DNA of 8,189 nucleotides from JAAYKM01 sp964411235 (GTDB lineage: Bacteria; Desulfobacterota; Syntrophia; Syntrophales; JAAYKM01). Where the stretch lies: assembly GCA_964411235.1 (NCBI GenBank), contig CAYPKE010000112.1, positions 1 to 8,189 of the forward strand, in the 5' to 3' direction. The notes beneath the pieces were generated by a model. It saw only the letters and a list, made by a program, of their open reading frames with translations. It made no database searches and had not been told where the DNA came from. The translations under genes were made by a program, and so were the position numbers. Shown here piece after piece: positions 1 to 6,623 of this stretch (the first letter of the stretch is position 1; each line of letters begins with the position of its first letter).

Positions 1-2027
1 AAGTTGTCATCCAGGAGGATCATGGAGGAAGACTCCTTGGCGACGTCCGTCCCTGTAATCCCCATGGCAACGCCGATATTCGCCCGTTTGAGGGCCGGCG
101 CGTCATTCACGCCGTCGCCGGTCATGGCGACGTACTGCCCTTTATCCTGGAGGGCCTTAACGATCTTCAGCTTCTGCTCCGGAACCACCCGGGCATATAC
201 CCGGATATGCTCAACTCTCTCTTCGAACTCTTCCAGCGGCAGTTTTTCCAGTTTATTGCCGGTCATCACGGTTTTCGCATTGTCTTCAATGATGCCGATC
301 CTCCTGGCGATCGCATGGGCCGTGATCGGATGATCCCCGGTGATCATGACCGGCCTGATGCCGGCGGACCGGCAAAGGGCAACCGCAGCTGCGGCCTCAT
401 CCCGGGGAGGATCCATCATTCCGACCAGACCGATAATCGTGAGACCCGTTTCGACCTGTTCGGGCGACAACTCTCCCGGCATCATGTCCCATTTCCGCAT
501 CGCCAGACAAAGGACCCGCAAACCTTCCGCCGCCATTTTGTCGGTGACGCGATGAATCTCACTCGGCTCCAGGGGCCTTATGCCTTCGGAAGTCATGATA
601 TTAACCGCCTTGTCCAGTAGGGTTTCCACGGCCCCCTTGGTAAAGGCGATGTAGCCGGCAGGGGCCGTTTTCTCGGACGACGGGAACTGTGCATGGAAAG
701 TGGTCATGCTCTTTCGGTCGGAATCGAAGGGCAGTTCGGCAACCCGTCCCATCGCATCCTGCAAAGTCTGCTTGTCGACGCCCAGATCCTTCGCGAACAC
801 ATAAAGGGCGACTTCCGTCGGATCCCCGATGATTCTGCCGTCGACGTCTTTTTTGGCGTCGTTGCACAAGGCGGCGGCCCACAGGAGATAATTGCGTGCT
901 GACCCGCCCTCTTTGCCGGCTCCGGATGTCCATCCCCCCCCCTTATTGCCTGCTGCGGCCGATGCGCCCGCCAATGCCTGTGTTCTGACCAATTGCCCGT
1001 CACAATACATTTCCTCCACGGCCATTTTATTGAGCGTGAGGGTTCCGGTCTTATCGGAACAGATATAGGTGACTGAGCCCAGCGTCTCGACTGCGGGCAG
1101 TTTTCGCACCAGGGCGTTCTGCTTGACCATTTTTTTGGCGCCGAAGGCCAGGGCGATGGTAATGACGGCGGGAAGCGCCTCGGGAATAGCCGCCACGGCA
1201 AGACTGATCGCAGTCAAAAGCATCAGCATGACGGCTTCGCCGCGCATCAGGCCCGCGACAAACACAATTCCGCAAACAATGAAGATGGCGATGGCCAATT
1301 TCTGGCCGAAGACGGCGAGCCTTTGCTGGAGAGGGGTTTTCAGCTCCTTTTCATCCTGGAGCATGGCGGCGATTTTCCCCATCTCGGTTTCCATCGCGGT
1401 GGCCACCACGATGCCGGCTCCCCGGCCGTAGGTGACGATCGTTCCCTGGTAAGCCATGTTAAGCCGATCGCCCAGGGGAACGTGTTCTTCCGTTACGGTC
1501 TTGACCTGCTTCTCGACCGGCACGGATTCCCCTGTTAAGGCGGCTTCCTCTATTTTTAGATTGGCCGACTCGAAAAGCCTCATATCGGCGGGAATGATTT
1601 GTCCAGCCTCAACCAGGACAACATCCCCGGGAACAATGTTGGAGGCGGGAACGGTGTGATGCTCTCCCCCCCGGATGACCGTGGCTGACGGCGATGCCAT
1701 CATCTTGAGCGCTTCCATCGCCTTCTCGGCCCGGAAGTCCTGAACAAAACCGATGACTGCATTCAAAATGACGATGGCCATAATGGCTGCAGCGTCTATC
1801 GGTTCGCCGACGATGCCCGCAATGATGCCCGCGACGATCAGTACGATGATCAGAAAATCCTTGAATTGATCAAGGAGCATCATGACAGGGGTTCTCTTTT
1901 TTTTGATTGTCAACTCGTTGAGACCGTGAATTGCGAGCATCTTCACCGCATCATCGGGACTCAGGCCGACGGCGGAAGACTGCAGTTCCTGGAATACGTC
2001 ATCGATGCTTTGCTGATGCCATTTCAT
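1..2027 (-). CDS. Cation-transporting (calcium-type) P-type ATPase, C-terminus off the left edge
   Basis: This P2-type ATPase would use ATP to pump a cation, probably Ca2+, out across the inner membrane. The frame is open from ATG 2027 to base 1, giving 675 residues. Visible in order are the cation-ATPase N domain (about 1-55), helices 1 and 2 (about 57-73 and 77-95), the actuator motif TGES (165-168), helices 3 and 4 with IPEALP (281-286), the phosphorylation motif DKTGT with Asp325, the nucleotide-domain KGA (464-466), MITGDH, and the hinge TGDGVND (636-642). The Glu in IPEALP corresponds to Ca2+ site II of SERCA. Helices 5-10, about 200 residues, lie outside the window, so ion choice cannot be settled. 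AAGGA lies 9 bases before the start. A Gly/Ala/Ser-rich loop with a G9 tract interrupts the nucleotide domain near residue 362. The family is certain; the substrate is inferred. Confidence 0.95.
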   Translation of the reverse strand, partial: MKWHQQSIDDVFQELQSSAVGLSPDDAVKMLAIHGLNELTIKKKRTPVMMLLDQFKDFLIIVLIVAGIIAGIVGEPIDAAAIMAIVILNAVIGFVQDFRAEKAMEALKMMASPSATVIRGGEHHTVPASNIVPGDVVLVEAGQIIPADMRLFESANLKIEEAALTGESVPVEKQVKTVTEEHVPLGDRLNMAYQGTIVTYGRGAGIVVATAMETEMGKIAAMLQDEKELKTPLQQRLAVFGQKLAIAIFIVCGIVFVAGLMRGEAVMLMLLTAISLAVAAIPEALPAVITIALAFGAKKMVKQNALVRKLPAVETLGSVTYICSDKTGTLTLNKMAVEEMYCDGQLVRTQALAGASAAAGNKGGGWTSGAGKEGGSARNYLLWAAALCNDAKKDVDGRIIGDPTEVALYVFAKDLGVDKQTLQDAMGRVAELPFDSDRKSMTTFHAQFPSSEKTAPAGYIAFTKGAVETLLDKAVNIMTSEGIRPLEPSEIHRVTDKMAAEGLRVLCLAMRKWDMMPGELSPEQVETGLTIIGLVGMMDPPRDEAAAAVALCRSAGIRPVMITGDHPITAHAIARRIGIIEDNAKTVMTGNKLEKLPLEEFEERVEHIRVYARVVPEQKLKIVKALQDKGQYVAMTGDGVNDAPALKRANIGVAMGITGTDVAKESSSMILLDDN

Positions 2028-2388
2028 GGAGGGTGTTCCTTTCTTTCTTCAGACCTCGCCGGTCAGAACCCGTCGCTTGTCCCGTGCCCAGCGGCATGCC
2101 GGATAATCATGGCGGAGCCGGGCGATAGTATCACGGCCGTTATAATGGGCAAGCGAAAAATAGGGTCGGACTAAAAAAAACGAAAGGTCTCCCGGAAGAG
2201 GGAATCTCTTTGTCAGCAAAGCATAAAAAAAGCGACCTCCGGCATGGCTTGTCAGGATCGAAACGTTTAAAGCTGGCCATGTGGAAGAATAATCGGTAAA
2301 GTGCCACAATTGGTGGGGCCTTCAAATGCCTCACCGGCAAAGCAGCGGCAAGAAAGAACCGATACGGGATCAATCAAAGGATATTTCA
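2028..2388. other. Divergent intergenic region between the ATPase and marC-family gene
   Basis: This 361-base gap must hold the promoters of both flanking genes, which diverge from it. I could not assign either convincingly. A perfect TATAAT occurs on the plus strand at 2141-2146, but no -35 element lies 16-18 bases upstream. Other visible items are a 10-bp palindrome CGGCATGCCG at 2092-2101, A tracts at 2173-2180 and 2225-2231, and a short inverted repeat CCAC-N5-GTGG at 2304-2316. No coding sequence is supported on either strand. Confidence 0.5.
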
Positions 2389-3066
2389 ATGGAATATTGG
2401 GAACTGATCAAAAGCACGACCAACTATCTTTTTGTAACCATCGCAGCGATTTTTGTCATCGTCAACCCTCTGACCACGGCATTTGTTTTTATGTCTCTGC
2501 AGCCTCACGCACCGGAAGCCCAGCGCGTCCTGATCGCCAGACGTGCCGCCAAGATCGCCACGGTGGTCTTCTTTACTTTTGCCCTGCTGGGAAGCATTAT
2601 TTTCAAGCTCTTTGGGATTACGCTCGACGCTTTCAGAATCGCCGGCGGCATTATACTTTTCGGTATTGCCATGGGAATGATTCAAAAAAGAAACGGCGCC
2701 AGGGACGAAAACAATGCAAGCCCCGCCGACGGAACGATTACCGACGACATCTCCGTCATCCCGCTGGCCATCCCTTTCATCAGCGGTCCCGGCTCCATCG
2801 CCACGGTGATGATCCTGACGAGTGAAGCGCCGACGATCTATCATACGGGGCTGGTTTTCCTCTCGGTACTGATCACCACGATCAGCTGTTATTACAGCAT
2901 GATCTATTCCCGGGTCATCGTGTCCTATCTCGGTGATTCGGGGAAACAAATCATCACCAAGGTTTTCGGATTGATTCTCGCCGTCATTGCCGTACAGTTT
3001 GTCATCAACGGTGTCACGAACGTCCTTGCCGAGCTCGGCCTGCATGCGGTGTTTGGCCCGAGCTGA
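2389..3066 (+). CDS. MarC-family integral membrane protein
   Basis: This 225-residue protein belongs to the MarC (YchE/YhgN) family of inner-membrane proteins, whose substrate is not known; the name comes from an old link to the mar locus, not from proven drug export. Six hydrophobic segments are visible, at about 13-37, 55-75, 81-99, 122-145, 152-180 and 191-213. The two halves carry related loops, INPLTTAFVF near 24-33 and PFISGPGSIATV near 129-140, as in this family. A charged linker (about 100-120) separates the halves. The ATG at 2389 is chosen because AAAGG sits 8 bases upstream and the protein then begins just before the first helix. An in-frame ATG at 2326 would add 21 polar residues with no family support. 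The gene ends 15 bases from the convergent pyruvate kinase. Confidence 0.9.
   Translation: MEYWELIKSTTNYLFVTIAAIFVIVNPLTTAFVFMSLQPHAPEAQRVLIARRAAKIATVVFFTFALLGSIIFKLFGITLDAFRIAGGIILFGIAMGMIQKRNGARDENNASPADGTITDDISVIPLAIPFISGPGSIATVMILTSEAPTIYHTGLVFLSVLITTISCYYSMIYSRVIVSYLGDSGKQIITKVFGLILAVIAVQFVINGVTNVLAELGLHAVFGPS
3032..3064. other. GC-rich hairpin at the convergent marC/pyk 3' ends
   Basis: AGCTCGGCC at 3032-3040 can pair with GGCCCGAGCT at 3055-3064, giving nine pairs with one bulged base and a 14-base loop. It covers the last codons of the MarC-family gene and lies about 20 bases beyond the pyruvate kinase stop on the other strand. No U-rich tract follows on either strand, so it is not a standard intrinsic terminator. 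It might protect or pause the 3' ends of both messages. Chance pairing in coding sequence is possible. Confidence 0.3.
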
Positions 3067-3081
3067 CGGATGGCCGGCAGC

Positions 3082-4518
3082 TTAGGCACCTCCCTGACGA
3101 AGATCGATGATTTCAAGCCGGTTGTTGGCTTCCGGATGCCTTGACGAAGGGCCTTCCGTCAGCACCACGATATCGCCATCAACTCCGTGATCCTGAAGCC
3201 ACCGACGTGCAAACGCCTTCCAATCGCGAGGATACCGGTGCAAATGAACAGGCTGGACACCATAGGAGAATAAGAGATTCCGGCAAGTCGATTGCCGGGT
3301 GCTGACTGCCGCAAGCCACATCGGCAGCCTGAAGCGGGTAATGCTCAAAGCCGTCGCGCCGCTTTGGGTAGGTACGATCACAACGGCGGGTGAGGCATGG
3401 CGGGCAGCCGTCACGACACTGAGGGCAATCAGATCGCGCAGGGAAGATGGCGATTCGCTTCCTGACGGATGAATCGTCTCCTGGGCGGCGTGGCCCGTTA
3501 TTCGGCCTTCGATGGCGGAGGCAATTCCCGCCAGCATGGACACGGCCTCGACAGGGTACTTCCCGATGGCGGTTTCCCCGGAAAGCATGACGCTGTCCGT
3601 CCCATCCAGGATGGCATTGGCCACATCGGTGGCTTCGGCGCGTGTTGGACGCCGGTTATGGGTCATGGACTCAAGCATCTGTGTCGCCGTAATGACCGGC
3701 TTTCCGGCGCGATTCGCCTTCTGCATAAGTTCTTTCTGGATTCCCGGCAATTCCTCGATCGGCATCTCCACGCCCAGATCTCCCCGCGCGATCATGATCG
3801 CGTCAGCGGCTTCTATAATCTCATCGATGTGCTGCAGCGCCGTCGTACGTTCTATTTTTGCAATGATAAACGGACTGTGGCCCTTGCTTTTTGCCGATTG
3901 ACGGACCGCGTGAACATCGGAGGCCTTTTCAACAAAGGAAAGGCTGACCGCATCCACACCGTTATCCAGGGCGGATTGCAGACATTGTTCGTCGCGCTCG
4001 GTAAAAGCGCTGATACCCAAGGCAATCCCGGGAAGGTTCATCCCCTGTCGGGACCTCAGTTCTCCTCCCGTCAAAATGAGGCATTCCACCTCTTGTCCTC
4101 TGATCCTGCTCACTTCCAACTCGATGTAGCCGTCATAAAGAAAAATTTTATCCCCCGGTTGCACCACCCGTGGTAGCGGTGAAAAATCGACCGGCATTCT
4201 CGATGCATCGCCGACAAACACTTCCGTGCTCAGGGTGATTGAGCAACCGGCCTCGAGTTCGATGGGCTCAGGCGACAACTCACCGATCCGTATTTTCGGT
4301 CCGGGAAGATCCGCCATGACCGCAACGGGTAACCCGGCATATTTGGACGCTTTACGCAGATTCCGGATCACTATCCCGTGACTTTGCAAGTCTCCATGCG
4401 AGTAATTGAGGCGCGCCACGTTCATGCCGGCGCCAATCATCCGGACCAAGACAGCCGGCGCGGAGGATGCGGGTCCGATCGTACAGACGATTTTTGTTTT
4501 ATGCTTCGCTAGCACCAT
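3082..4518 (-). CDS. pyk: Pyruvate kinase, predicted K+-independent type
   Basis: Pyruvate kinase makes ATP and pyruvate from phosphoenolpyruvate and ADP in the cytoplasm. With the start used here it has 478 residues, the usual bacterial length. KTKIVCTIGPAS opens the barrel, ARLNYSH (35-41) carries the nucleotide- and K+-site residues, IIAKIE gives the catalytic Lys221 and metal ligand Glu223, and MIARGDLGVE gives Asp247. TATQML (277-282) and MLSGETA follow, then a C-terminal allosteric-type domain ending in HPEANNRLEIIDL. The segment DLPGPKIRIG has Lys75 where K+-dependent enzymes have Glu117 (rabbit numbering), and Leu where they have Thr113, predicting K+ independence. In-frame ATGs at 4530 and 4587 would add 4 or 23 residues. 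I prefer 4518 for homology and an upstream GGA; GAGG is only 3 bases from 4587. It is the second gene of an operon with pfkA. Confidence 0.95.
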   Translation of the reverse strand: MVLAKHKTKIVCTIGPASSAPAVLVRMIGAGMNVARLNYSHGDLQSHGIVIRNLRKASKYAGLPVAVMADLPGPKIRIGELSPEPIELEAGCSITLSTEVFVGDASRMPVDFSPLPRVVQPGDKIFLYDGYIELEVSRIRGQEVECLILTGGELRSRQGMNLPGIALGISAFTERDEQCLQSALDNGVDAVSLSFVEKASDVHAVRQSAKSKGHSPFIIAKIERTTALQHIDEIIEAADAIMIARGDLGVEMPIEELPGIQKELMQKANRAGKPVITATQMLESMTHNRRPTRAEATDVANAILDGTDSVMLSGETAIGKYPVEAVSMLAGIASAIEGRITGHAAQETIHPSGSESPSSLRDLIALSVVTAARHASPAVVIVPTQSGATALSITRFRLPMWLAAVSTRQSTCRNLLFSYGVQPVHLHRYPRDWKAFARRWLQDHGVDGDIVVLTEGPSSRHPEANNRLEIIDLRQGGA

Positions 4519-4621
4519 GACGTTTTCCATTTCCGATAAGCGCCCCCCGGCACCGGCCTTTCGCTTCCATATCGCAGGCACGGACATCTTCCTCTGAGGA
4601 AGGGAAAGGGTTAATTTTCAT
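4499..4621 (-). CDS. Short open frame overlapping the pyk start (possible leader/coupling peptide)
   Basis: A 40-codon frame starts at ATG 4621, 29 bases after the pfkA stop, and ends with TAA at 4499-4501 inside the beginning of pyk, in a different frame. It has the best ribosome-binding site in this junction: AAAGGA at 4628-4633 with a 6-base spacer. The peptide begins MKINPFPSSEEDV and ends KRHGASEA. I recognise no family. It could be a real leader peptide whose translation feeds ribosomes to pyk, or a sign that pyk truly starts at 4621 and an indel separates the frames, or a chance frame. The strong site in front of it and the weak sites before all pyk start choices are what make it worth listing. 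Confidence 0.4.
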   Translation of the reverse strand: MKINPFPSSEEDVRACDMEAKGRCRGALIGNGKRHGASEA

Positions 4622-4650
4622 GATTTTTCCTTTGGGACGTGATTCTGGGT

Positions 4651-5727
4651 TCAATCTCCCAGGCAGATGCCAATATCCCTGGCCGTTTTCACCGTATCCG
4701 AATCGAGTTGAACGCACTTGATTTTATCAGCCACCTCGGAGATCGGGATGCGGCTTATCAGATTTTCCTTCATCACCACCAGTTTGTTGAAATCTTCATC
4801 CTGGACAGCGCGGATGGCCGCAGCTCCAAAGCGAAGGGAAATCAACCTGTCATAAGTGCTGGGGCTCCCGCCGCGCTGCAGATGCCCCAACACGAGCGAC
4901 CTGGCTTCCTTGCCGGTTTGCTCGGCCAGTGTTTTCTCCAGATACTCCGCAATGCCGCCCAGCTGTTCGGACTGTCCTATTGCCTTACCCTTGACGAATC
5001 GCTCGCCTCCTTTTTCTCTGGCACCTTCTGCAACGACCACGATGGCATACTTTTTCCCGATTCGATCCCGCTCCTCGATTTTCCGTATCACGGCATCAAG
5101 AGAGAATGGGATTTCGGGCATCAGGATTACGTCCGCGGAAGCGGACAAGCCAGCGTGCAAGGCAATCCATCCGGCGTATCGTCCCATGACTTCAACAATC
5201 ATGATCCGCTGATGCGCCTCCGCCGTGGTGGTGAGCTTATCGATGGCGTCCGTCGCGGTTGCCACCGCCGTATCAAAGCCCAAGGTGACATCGCAGCCCC
5301 AAATGTCATTGTCAATCGTCTTGGGAACGCCGATGACTTTCAGACCCTTTTGGGTCAGCAGATGGGCGATTTTCATCGAACCATCTCCCCCGATAGCGAT
5401 CAAGGCATCTATTTCATGATGCTTGAGGGTCTTCACGACTTCATCCGAACGGTCCTGCACACCGTAGGTGCCATCCTGCTTCAGATAAGGCATTTCGAAA
5501 GGGTTTCCGCGGTTGGCCGTACGGAGAATTGTGCCCCCTTGCATGGCGATACCCTCGACAATTCCCGCGGTGAGCGGCATCAAGGGTTGGTCCGTATAAA
5601 TCGAGCCGTACCCGTTGCGTATGCCGTAAACTTCCCAGTTCAGACGTAGTGCGGCGAGGGTTGCAGAACGAATTGCAGCATTCAGACCGGGTGCATCGCC
5701 CCCACCGGTATTCATGGCGATTTTCAT
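4651..5727 (-). CDS. pfkA: 6-phosphofructokinase, ATP-type with Gly/Lys signature
   Basis: This 358-residue enzyme phosphorylates fructose 6-phosphate to fructose 1,6-bisphosphate, the committing step of glycolysis. GGGDAPGLNAAIR (8-20) is the N-terminal nucleotide loop. GGDGS (113-117) places Asp115 and Gly116 at E. coli positions 103 and 104. PKTIDND (135-141) gives catalytic Asp139 (E. coli Asp127) with Lys136 at position 124. Sugar-phosphate residues Arg174, the MGR motif at 181-183, Glu234, His282 and Arg285 are all present. Gly at 104 favours ATP over pyrophosphate, while Lys at 124 is shared with PPi-linked and group III enzymes. ATG 5727 is chosen for AGGAG with a 7-base spacer and the close match of the N-terminus to the family; the frame stays open upstream to 5952 but without family similarity. 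It is followed by pyk in an operon. Confidence 0.95.
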   Translation of the reverse strand: MKIAMNTGGGDAPGLNAAIRSATLAALRLNWEVYGIRNGYGSIYTDQPLMPLTAGIVEGIAMQGGTILRTANRGNPFEMPYLKQDGTYGVQDRSDEVVKTLKHHEIDALIAIGGDGSMKIAHLLTQKGLKVIGVPKTIDNDIWGCDVTLGFDTAVATATDAIDKLTTTAEAHQRIMIVEVMGRYAGWIALHAGLSASADVILMPEIPFSLDAVIRKIEERDRIGKKYAIVVVAEGAREKGGERFVKGKAIGQSEQLGGIAEYLEKTLAEQTGKEARSLVLGHLQRGGSPSTYDRLISLRFGAAAIRAVQDEDFNKLVVMKENLISRIPISEVADKIKCVQLDSDTVKTARDIGICLGD

Positions 5728-5911
5728 CACTTGTCTCCTTTTCCTTAGCCCGGCTTGGCCGCGTCGCCTCGATATCTCTGAGCCGATGGCCCCTTTACAA
5801 TCCTCCCGCCATTGCGGGATTAGACTTTTCCCTCTTCGGATCGGGTTGAGGAGGCTTTTTCGCAGCTTGCCGGATTTATGAGTTGTCGTGCATGACCCGC
5901 AGACGGATTTC

Positions 5912-5940
5912 ATATTAAAACAGGGATGCCCTGCAGTCAA
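5912..5940 (-). promoter_or_regulatory. Sigma70-like promoter of the pfkA-pyk operon
   Basis: On the minus strand TTGACT (5935-5940) is followed after 17 bases by TAATAT (5912-5917). The -35 element matches five of six consensus bases and the -10 element four of six, with ideal spacing. Transcription would start near 5905, leaving a leader of about 178 bases before pfkA. No other comparable promoter lies closer to the gene. The spacer contains a perfect inverted repeat, described separately. Confidence 0.6.
5921..5933. promoter_or_regulatory. Candidate operator: inverted repeat inside the pfkA promoter spacer
   Basis: The 13 bases CAGGGATGCCCTG form a perfect inverted repeat with 5-base arms around ATG. 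It lies entirely between the -35 and -10 elements of the pfkA promoter, where a bound protein would block or reshape polymerase contact. I cannot name the regulator, and no second copy is apparent elsewhere in the window. Confidence 0.4.
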
Positions 5941-5984
5941 AAGAAACAACACGAAAGCACCGGAACGGCGAGGATAAAGAAATA

Positions 5985-6019
5985 CCCGTTCAGCAGTCTT
6001 CGTATAACCGCCGAACGGG
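5985..6019 (-). terminator. Possible intrinsic terminator downstream of the ABM gene
   Basis: CCCGTTCGGC (6019-6010, minus strand) can pair with GCTGAACGGG (5994-5985) as ten pairs including one G-U, around a 15-base loop. On the plus strand the G-U becomes an A-C mismatch, so the structure fits minus-strand RNA better. The following bases, TATTTCTTT, are moderately U-rich. It lies about 185 bases past the ABM stop and just upstream of the pfkA promoter, a sensible place to insulate the operon. The imperfect T tract and long loop keep confidence low. Confidence 0.4.
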
Positions 6020-6204
6020 CTTCTTCATTTATGTCTGCACAGAACTCCGGCAACCTCTGCCGGTCATTCAGCCGGTTTGAGACACAATGACCTTGCCCCG
6101 TTCTTTTGGCAGCGCCACACCTCGAAAAAGACTTGCCTCCGGTCTCGCCGAATGATGCGTCGCACACCCTTTGTGAAGGGCGGAGAAAATCCTTTTATAG
6201 TCGT

Positions 6205-6495
6205 TTACACGTAATGCAAAGCCATAACTTTCATAGGCTCCGCCAGAATCTTGTCGTATTCTTCCTGTTTTTTCTTGCGCTCCGGGCTGTTAATCCAGTC
6301 ATTCCACGCCGACATATCCGACCATTGACTGATGGTGACGTGAACGGTAGGATCGTCAACGGATTGCAGCGTTTCACCGGAAATGAAGCCATGGGTGTGT
6401 GCCGCCCCGGAGAGTACTTCCCGCATGAGCCGTTTGAATTCTTTTTCGGTGCCGGGTTTGATTTTCCTTTCAATCAATACCTTCGTCAGTGCCAT
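6205..6495 (-). CDS. Small ABM-fold protein (antibiotic biosynthesis monooxygenase domain)
   Basis: The 96-residue product looks like a one-domain ABM protein, a ferredoxin-like fold that usually dimerises. Some members are small oxygenases or haem-degrading enzymes, but many have no known reaction. The beginning MALTKVLIERKIKPG, followed by an amphipathic helix with KEFKRLM, is the typical first strand and helix. GFISGETLQSVDDP (36-49) and VTISQWSDMSAWNDWINSPE (53-72) are the central strand, turn and second helix of the family. Length matches the family. The start at 6495 is firm: AAAGGAGG lies 6 bases upstream. It follows the cupin gene by 128 bases in the same direction and appears to have its own promoter. 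I cannot assign a substrate. Confidence 0.85.
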   Translation of the reverse strand: MALTKVLIERKIKPGTEKEFKRLMREVLSGAAHTHGFISGETLQSVDDPTVHVTISQWSDMSAWNDWINSPERKKKQEEYDKILAEPMKVMALHYV

Positions 6496-6563
6496 AGGAA
6501 TCCTCCTTTCTGATCGTGATTAATCCATTCGATACGTACCGTCACCCCTTGTGGCTTTTTATT

Positions 6564-6592
6564 AAGATACTCCCCGGTCCTCAAAAAATCAA
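6564..6592 (-). promoter_or_regulatory. Candidate promoter of the ABM gene
   Basis: On the minus strand TTGATT (6587-6592) is followed after 17 bases by TATCTT (6564-6569). Each element matches four of six consensus bases. Transcription would start near 6557, about 60 bases before the ABM start codon at 6495. The region is A+T-rich compared with its surroundings. The weak -10 element limits confidence. Confidence 0.4.
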
Positions 6593-6623
6593 GAGCGTGC
6601 TGGTCTTATGATCACGAGGCCTT

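Larger units (their letters stand above)
5728..6204. other. Non-coding region upstream of pfkA and downstream of the ABM gene
   Basis: This 477-base gap holds the pfkA promoter at 5912-5940, a leader of about 178 bases, and a hairpin that may end the ABM transcript at 5985-6019. The leader contains a small stem-loop, CCCGC/GCGGG with a 4-base loop, at 5805-5818. Further hairpins occur at 6047-6063 (CCGGC/GCCGG) and 6167-6180 (CCCTT/AAGGG), neither followed by a T tract. A leftward open frame at 5937-6167 lacks a usable ribosome-binding site and any recognisable motif, so I do not count it as a gene. Confidence 0.6.

Noticed and set aside
1861..1873. FNR-like TTGA-N5-TCAA sequence
   Set aside because: It lies well inside the ATPase coding sequence and is explained by its codons.
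2141..2146. Perfect TATAAT on the plus strand as a marC promoter
   Set aside because: No -35 or extended -10 sequence accompanies it and it lies about 240 bases from the gene.
3469..4176. Long plus-strand open frame opposite pyruvate kinase
   Set aside because: It is an antisense shadow of pyk codons, has no family resemblance, and lacks an evident ribosome-binding site.
5728..5952. 75-codon N-terminal extension of pfkA in the same frame
   Set aside because: The added residues resemble no PFK, the extension would span the predicted promoter, and ATG 5727 has an excellent AGGAG site.
5937..6167. 76-codon leftward open frame starting with GTG
   Set aside because: The only purine-rich site touches the start codon, the product has no known motif, and the end overlaps the pfkA -35 element.
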